Shown: piece after piece, positions 19,445 through 23,516 of the stretch
Layout: the number at the start of each line of letters is the position of its first letter
How positions within the stretch are numbered: position 1 is the stretch's first letter
DNA from: an uncultured Archangium sp.
GTDB lineage: Bacteria > Myxococcota > Myxococcia > Myxococcales > Myxococcaceae
Assembly: GCA_946479335.1 (NCBI GenBank)
Contig: CAMLFP010000040.1
Span: forward strand, 1 to 23,516
Direction of reading: 5' to 3'
Length of the DNA stretch: 23,516 nucleotides
Notes under the pieces: generated by a model
What the model was told of the DNA's origin: nothing
Database searches by the model: none
The model's input: only the letters and a program-made list of their open reading frames with translations
Made by a program: the position numbers and the translations under genes

Positions 19445-20625
19445 GGCACCAGCTCCACACGGAAGCGCGCCGCACCCTGCACGTCGATGAGATCTCCGGG
19501 AAGCAGCTCGTACATCGCGTCGATGCGGTGGTTGACGCGCACCTCGCCGCGCATCCGCCCCGACACCAGCTGCATGCCACCGGCCACGACGCTGAAGTGG
19601 CACGGGTTGCCCTCGGCCATCAGGGGGATCCCCGGTGTCGCCTCGACGTACAGCACGCCTTTCTCTCCACGGCGGAGGCGCGTGCCCCGCGTCAGCACGC
19701 GGCTCCCCTCGATGCCGCTCAGCCGCACGCCTTTCTCCACCGACATCACCCGAAGCAGCATGCCGCTCGCGCGATGGAACACCGGCGTCTCGCGCAGCTT
19801 CGGCAGCAGCACCGCGAGGCTTGGCGCGACCGCCACGTCTCCCTGGCCCGCGTCGGTCAGCTCGTACCCGAGGTTCAGCCGCTCCAGCGTCGCGGGGAGC
19901 GCGGGCGCGCTGGCGAGGAAGCGCTGTGCTTCCTGGAGTCGCTCGGCCAACGGCATCACCGCCTCGCCCGGCGCGCTGCTGGCCAGGCGCGGCAGATCGA
20001 GCGTGAGGCCGTGGAGGAACCGGCCCACGCGCAGGTTGAAGAGCTCGTTGAGGGTGTGCCGCCACTGCGCGGGGAGCCGGCCCGCCACCGTGCGCAGCAC
20101 CGCGCGGTGGATGAACCCGTACTTCCATTCGAGCTCAAGCTCGCCCGAGACGAAGGCGTCCCACAGGCCGCGCAGCCACGGCATGTGATCGACGCGCTGG
20201 CCCACCAGCGATCTCGCGACGCGCTCGCCGAGCGGGTCGCTGCGCTCCTGGAGCTGGTCTGCGTAGACGCGCCAGTGCATCTCGTTCGACGGGTCGCGCA
20301 GCAGCGCCTCGAAGGTGGCGGGCTCGCCTTGCTCCTCGGTGCAGAAGCGCAGGCGCACCGCGCCGAAGGTGATCACATCGCCGGTGAAGAGCGCGCGCCG
20401 CTCGGCGATCTGCTCGCCGTTGACGAACGTGCCGCCGTTCGAGCCGAGGTCGCGCACGCGCCAGAACCCCTCCGCCCACATCAGCTCGACGTGCTGCCGC
20501 GACACGCGGACGTCGTCGAAGATGATCGTCGAGCCCGCACCGCGGCCGAAGATCAGCCGGCCCGAGCGCTCGGGGAGCGCGATCGGCTCACCGCCGGGGT
20601 CGACTCTCTCCAGCCACGTACGCAC
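19441..20625 (-). CDS. FHA-domain protein with repeat-companion domain
   Basis: 394 residues from GTG 20625. The N-terminus is an intact FHA phosphothreonine-binding domain (about 15-95): FGR (26-28), VSRQH (41-45), LGSNGGTFVNG (60-70), then GDVITFG. Residues about 103-136 (FEALLRDPSNEMHWRVYADQLQERSDPLGERV) are a TIGR02996-type repeat-companion domain. A Leu-rich middle (150-290; LTLDLPRL, LERLNLGYELTDAG) follows, as is usual beside that domain. The C-terminal 100 residues end VNHRIDAMYELLPGDLIDVQGAARFRVEL, which looks like a second, degenerate FHA end. In the FHA family such proteins read Ser/Thr-kinase signals; myxobacteria carry many such kinases, but none lies here. It is translationally coupled to the paralogous gene downstream. 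No good ribosome-binding site is visible at the GTG. Confidence 0.85.
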   Translation of the reverse strand: MRTWLERVDPGGEPIALPERSGRLIFGRGAGSTIIFDDVRVSRQHVELMWAEGFWRVRDLGSNGGTFVNGEQIAERRALFTGDVITFGAVRLRFCTEEQGEPATFEALLRDPSNEMHWRVYADQLQERSDPLGERVARSLVGQRVDHMPWLRGLWDAFVSGELELEWKYGFIHRAVLRTVAGRLPAQWRHTLNELFNLRVGRFLHGLTLDLPRLASSAPGEAVMPLAERLQEAQRFLASAPALPATLERLNLGYELTDAGQGDVAVAPSLAVLLPKLRETPVFHRASGMLLRVMSVEKGVRLSGIEGSRVLTRGTRLRRGEKGVLYVEATPGIPLMAEGNPCHFSVVAGGMQLVSGRMRGEVRVNHRIDAMYELLPGDLIDVQGAARFRVELVP

Positions 20626-20675
20626 GGACGCGAAGCTACTCGACGCGCGCGCCGCGGCGGCGGAGTGCAGAAATG

Positions 20676-20710
20676 AAAACGTCGCCGCCAGCGAGAGCGC
20701 TGGGGCGACG
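20676..20710 (-). terminator. Intrinsic terminator of typA
   Basis: On the minus strand CGTCGCCCCAGCG (20710-20698) pairs with CGCTGGCGGCGACG (20693-20680), one bulged base, around CTCT, followed by TTTTCATTTCT. It lies 23 bp past the typA stop and separates typA from the FHA-gene pair, which then needs its own promoter in the about 50 bp between 20626 and 20675. Confidence 0.85.
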
Positions 20711-20733
20711 TGGGCGGGGCCGCCAAAGCGAAC

Positions 20734-22578
20734 TCAGTCGGCCTCTTCCTTCTCGCGCTTGCGATCGCGCTCGCTGCGGTAGCGATCGTTGAAGGCGAGG
20801 GTGCGCTTGCGGAGGCGGATGGTCTTCGGCGTCACCTCGACCAGCTCGTCCTCGGCGATCCACTCCAGCGCCTTCTCGAGCGTCATGTCGAAGGGCGGCA
20901 CGAGGATCACGTTCTCGTCGCGACCCGCGGCGCGGATGTTGGTCAGCTTCTTCGCGCGGCTCGCGTTCACGTCGAGATCCGACGGGTGCGCGTTCTCGCC
21001 GATGATCATGCCCTCGTAGAGCGCGTCGCCCGGCTTCACGAAGAGCTTGCCGCGCTCCTGGATGCTGAAGAGCGCGTACGGCACCGCGTCGCCCAGACGG
21101 TCGGCGATGATCGCGCCGTTCGAGCGCCGGGGGATGTAGCCCATGTACGGCTCCCACCCGTCGAACTGCGAAGACATGATGCCTTCGCCCTTGGTGATGG
21201 TGAGGAACTCCGAACGGAAGCCGACCAGCCCGCGCGCGGGGATGCGGTACTGCACGCGCGTACGCGCGCCGCCCAGCTGCTGCATGTCGACCATGCGGCC
21301 CTTGCGGGGCCCGAGGCGCTCGGTCACCACGCCGACCGACATCTCCGGCACGTCGCAGAACACCAGCTCCATCGGCTCGTGACGAACGCCGTCGATCTCC
21401 TTGATCACCGGCTCCGGGTTCGACGCGGTGAGCTCGAAGCCCTCGCGGCGCATGGTCTCGATGATCACCGCGAGCTGGAGTTCGCCGCGGCCGACCACCT
21501 TGAAGGCGTCGGGCGAGTCGGTCGGCTCCACGCGGATCGACACGTTCTTGTACGCCTCGATCATCAGGCGATCGCGGATGTTGCGCGAGGTGACGTACTT
21601 GCCTTCGCGCCCGGCGTACGGCCCGTTGTTGACGCGGAAGATCATCATCATGGTCGGCTCGTCGACCTTGATGCGCGGCAGCGGCTTGGGGTTCTCCGCG
21701 TCGCAGATGGTGTCGCCGATCGAGATGTCTTCGATGCCGGCGATGCACACGATCTCACCGGGGCCCGCCTCGGCGATCTCCACGCGCTTGAGGCCGGAGA
21801 AGCCGAAGAGCTTCACGATCTTGCCCTGCTCGAACTTGCCGCCGTCGCGGGCGACCGTCACGGGCATGTTCGGCGCCAGCTTGCCGGCCGAGACGCGGCC
21901 GATGCCGATGCGGCCGACGAAGGTGTCGTAGTCGAGGTTGGCCAGCAGCAGCTGCGTGTTGGCGTCGGGCGCCGGCGCGGGCGGCGGCGAGATGTGGCTG
22001 ACGATCGCGTCGAGCAACGGCTCCAGCGAGTTGCCGATGTTCTCGAGGTCGTACCCGGCCTTGCCTTCACGCGCGATGGCGTAGACGACCGGCATCTCGA
22101 GGTCTTTCTCGTCGGCGCCGAGGTCGATGTAGAGCGAGTAGACGAGGTCGAGCACTTCCTTCGCGCGCGCGTCCTTGCGGTCGATCTTGTTGATGCAGAG
22201 CACCGTCTTGAGCCCGAGGCCGAGCGCCTTGCCGAGCACGAAGCGCGTCTGGGGCAACGGGCCTTCGGCCGCGTCGACCAGGAGGATCACGCCGTCGACC
22301 ATGCGCAGACCGCGCTCGACTTCACCGCCGAAGTCGGCGTGGCCAGGCGTGTCGACGATGTTGATGAAGTGGTCCTTCCAACCGATGGCCGTGTTCTTGG
22401 CCATGATGGTGATGCCTTTTTCACGCTCGAGGTCGTTCGAGTCCATGACTCGTTCAGCGACCTGCTCATTGGAGCGGAAAGCGCCGCCCTGGCGCAGCAT
22501 GTGATCGACGAGGGTGGTCTTGCCGTGGTCGACGTGGGCGACGATGGCGACGTTGCGGATTTTTTCTCGGGGAAACAT
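20734..22578 (-). CDS. typA: Translational GTPase TypA/BipA
   Basis: Ribosome-associated GTPase of the EF-G-like superfamily, linked in other bacteria to 50S assembly, stress and low-temperature growth. 614 residues, the family length. G1 is AHVDHGKTT (14-22), switch I EREKGITI (51-58) with G2, DTPGHADFGGEVER (76-89) is G3, and NKID (130-133) is G4. Domain 2 follows (about 205-300), then domain III with the GRGELQLAVIIE pattern, an EF-G-V-like domain (PEPVIKEIDGVRHEPMEL) and the TypA-specific C-terminal domain with GLVGFRSEF, GENAHPSDLDVN and KKLTNIRAAG. The tail RSERDRKREKEEAD is a short charged extension. Start ATG 22578 gives MFPREKIRNVAIVAHVDHGKT, aligned with known N-termini. Followed by its own terminator. 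Confidence 0.97.
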   Translation of the reverse strand: MFPREKIRNVAIVAHVDHGKTTLVDHMLRQGGAFRSNEQVAERVMDSNDLEREKGITIMAKNTAIGWKDHFINIVDTPGHADFGGEVERGLRMVDGVILLVDAAEGPLPQTRFVLGKALGLGLKTVLCINKIDRKDARAKEVLDLVYSLYIDLGADEKDLEMPVVYAIAREGKAGYDLENIGNSLEPLLDAIVSHISPPPAPAPDANTQLLLANLDYDTFVGRIGIGRVSAGKLAPNMPVTVARDGGKFEQGKIVKLFGFSGLKRVEIAEAGPGEIVCIAGIEDISIGDTICDAENPKPLPRIKVDEPTMMMIFRVNNGPYAGREGKYVTSRNIRDRLMIEAYKNVSIRVEPTDSPDAFKVVGRGELQLAVIIETMRREGFELTASNPEPVIKEIDGVRHEPMELVFCDVPEMSVGVVTERLGPRKGRMVDMQQLGGARTRVQYRIPARGLVGFRSEFLTITKGEGIMSSQFDGWEPYMGYIPRRSNGAIIADRLGDAVPYALFSIQERGKLFVKPGDALYEGMIIGENAHPSDLDVNASRAKKLTNIRAAGRDENVILVPPFDMTLEKALEWIAEDELVEVTPKTIRLRKRTLAFNDRYRSERDRKREKEEAD

Positions 22579-22590
22579 CGGGCGCGGCCT

Positions 22591-22617
22591 TTGACACGTT
22601 CCGTCAGCGACTACAAC
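22591..22617 (+). promoter_or_regulatory. Candidate sigma-70 promoter for the cysteine-cluster gene
   Basis: A perfect TTGACA (22591-22596) and TACAAC (22612-22617, four of six) with a 15-bp spacer, which is short. A start near 22624 would give a leader of about 13 bases before the TTG at 22637. It sits in the 58-bp divergent gap with typA. Confidence 0.4.
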
Positions 22618-22636
22618 CGGCTAGACGGCGCCCCGC

Positions 22637-23230
22637 TTGCTGCTCCCCATCTCCTCTGTCCCAGTCCTGAAACAGGTCGACACCCGCATCTTCCAGCTCC
22701 GCTACTTCGGGCACTGCATGCAGTGCACGTTCTGTCACGACAGCTGCTGCCAGTACGGCTGCGACGTGAACCTCGCCGAGCGCGAGCGCATCCTCGCGCA
22801 CAAAGACGAGCTGGCCGCCTTCATCGGCGTGCCGCCCGAGCAGTGGTTCACCACCGAAGAGAAAGAAGACCCGGAGTACGAGTCGGGGCGCTTCGTGCGC
22901 AGCAAGACGCGCAACGGCGCGTGCGTGTTCCTGAACCCGAAGGGGCGGGGCTGCGGCATCCACGCGTTCGCGCTGTCGAAGGGCCTCGACTACCACCGCA
23001 TCAAGCCGTCGGTGTGCTGGCTGTTCCCCGTCACGTGGGACAAGGGCGTGCTGCGACCGAGCCACGACGTCACCGACGATCTCGCGTGCGTCAGCACCGG
23101 CCCAACGCTGTACGAAATGTCGCGCGATGAGCTGAAGGTCTTCTTCGGCGACGCGCTGGTGAACGAGCTCGACGCGCTGGTTCCGACGCTCAGCGGTGCC
23201 GCTTCGGCCGAGCGCCGGGCGGCAACCTGA
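22637..23230 (+). CDS. Cysteine-cluster (YkgJ/CxxCxxCC-like) protein
   Basis: A putative zinc- or iron-binding protein of 197 residues, close to the PF03692-type YkgJ family. GHCMQCTFCHDSCCQYGCDV has six cysteines (27, 30, 33, 37, 38, 42), and four more sit in ACVFLN (96), GRGCGIHA (106), KPSVCWLFP (127) and LACVS (151); the GCGIHA and KP..C..FP pieces are family hallmarks. No signal peptide or membrane helix. A stop codon lies in frame at 22622-22624, so the start must be close: the TTG at 22637 is the first usual codon but no strong ribosome-binding site precedes it; the next ATG would lose the first cysteine. Metal and function are unknown. Divergent from typA; its last 41 bp overlap the converging PIN gene. 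Confidence 0.8.
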   Translation: MLLPISSVPVLKQVDTRIFQLRYFGHCMQCTFCHDSCCQYGCDVNLAERERILAHKDELAAFIGVPPEQWFTTEEKEDPEYESGRFVRSKTRNGACVFLNPKGRGCGIHAFALSKGLDYHRIKPSVCWLFPVTWDKGVLRPSHDVTDDLACVSTGPTLYEMSRDELKVFFGDALVNELDALVPTLSGAASAERRAAT

Positions 23231-23516
23231 GGTCGCGATCTGGCCTGCTGCGAAAGTAGACGGTGAAGTCGCGCCGATCGACGGAGGCAATGGGCAACGC
23301 CGGATTCAGATCGCTCAGGCGGACGATGCACGCGTCGGCGAAGTCGACCCAACGATCCTGGTAGCGGGTGAACTCCGCAGCCACTCCACGGGTCTCTTCT
23401 GGCAGGAGGTGTTGACTCATCAGCCGACCCTGTTCGAGAGACTTGAACAGGTTGACGACTCCATTGCGCCCGCTGGCCGCTCCCTCGAACAAGAACATCG
23501 CTTCAGAGATGCATGA
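23190..23516 (-). CDS. PIN-domain (VapC-like) protein, N-terminal part outside window
   Basis: Only the C-terminal 108 residues are seen; the frame is open to the last base, so the ATG at 23498 is probably internal. WVDFADACIVRLSDLNPALPIASVDRRDFTVYF matches the second half of a PIN ribonuclease: FADA with the metal-binding Asp (about residue 55 from that ATG), and the SVDRRDF end with its further acidic residues. VapC toxins of type II toxin-antitoxin modules have this layout, and the antitoxin gene, if present, would lie upstream and outside. A basic, Pro/Arg-rich tail follows the domain and lies in the 41-bp overlap with the cysteine-cluster gene. The first half of the domain, with the first catalytic Asp, cannot be checked. 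A lone PIN protein is also possible. Confidence 0.72.
   Translation of the reverse strand, partial: SCISEAMFLFEGAASGRNGVVNLFKSLEQGRLMSQHLLPEETRGVAAEFTRYQDRWVDFADACIVRLSDLNPALPIASVDRRDFTVYFRSRPDRDLRLPPGARPKRHR

Noticed and set aside
20710..23130. An 806-codon open frame on the plus strand opposite typA
   Set aside because: Composition-driven shadow; His/Asp/Arg/Val-rich with no motif, while typA on the other strand has every G motif.

Overview
The window is very GC-rich, uses GTG and TTG starts often, and is packed with genes; no stretch of 300 bases lacks one. The gene content fits the chromosome of a myxobacterium-like member of the Myxococcota. The main pointers are a pair of FHA / repeat-companion-domain (TIGR02996-type) proteins, two tandem exported FKBP prolyl isomerases, a TolC-family protein, and the codon bias, which leaves long empty frames on the opposite strands. 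This assignment is an inference from content and cannot be proved here. I saw no rRNA, tRNA, CRISPR array, prophage or transposase.

Layout from left to right: a phosphoesterase cut by the left edge (+). Then a four-gene minus-strand unit, transcribed from about 4112 down to 965, encoding an exported protein of unknown function, a class I fructose-bisphosphate aldolase and two FKBP isomerases; it ends at a strong intrinsic terminator (909-937). Facing away from it is a TolC-family outer-membrane protein, followed by a small outer-membrane-like protein. Next come a MarR regulator and a small zinc-ribbon membrane protein (minus), divergent from a complete threonine operon thrA-thrB-thrC (+), in which a dispersed hairpin repeat sits between thrA and thrB. 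A SIMPL-domain exported protein (minus) is divergent from gltB-gltD, the NADPH glutamate synthase. An FHA / repeat-companion pair (minus) and the GTPase typA (minus, with its own terminator) follow. The window ends with a cysteine-cluster protein (+) and the C-terminal part of a PIN-domain, VapC-like protein (minus, cut by the right edge).

Together the genes are mainly housekeeping: aspartate to threonine, ammonia assimilation through glutamine and 2-oxoglutarate, sugar-phosphate metabolism, envelope protein folding and a ribosome-associated GTPase. I found no clearly new defence, biosynthetic or mobile system. The points most worth a second look are the degenerate FHA modules in the repeat-companion pair, the overlapping palindromes in front of gltB, the hairpin repeat that seems to supply the thrB ribosome-binding site, and the unusually dense cysteine cluster in the protein at 22637-23230.
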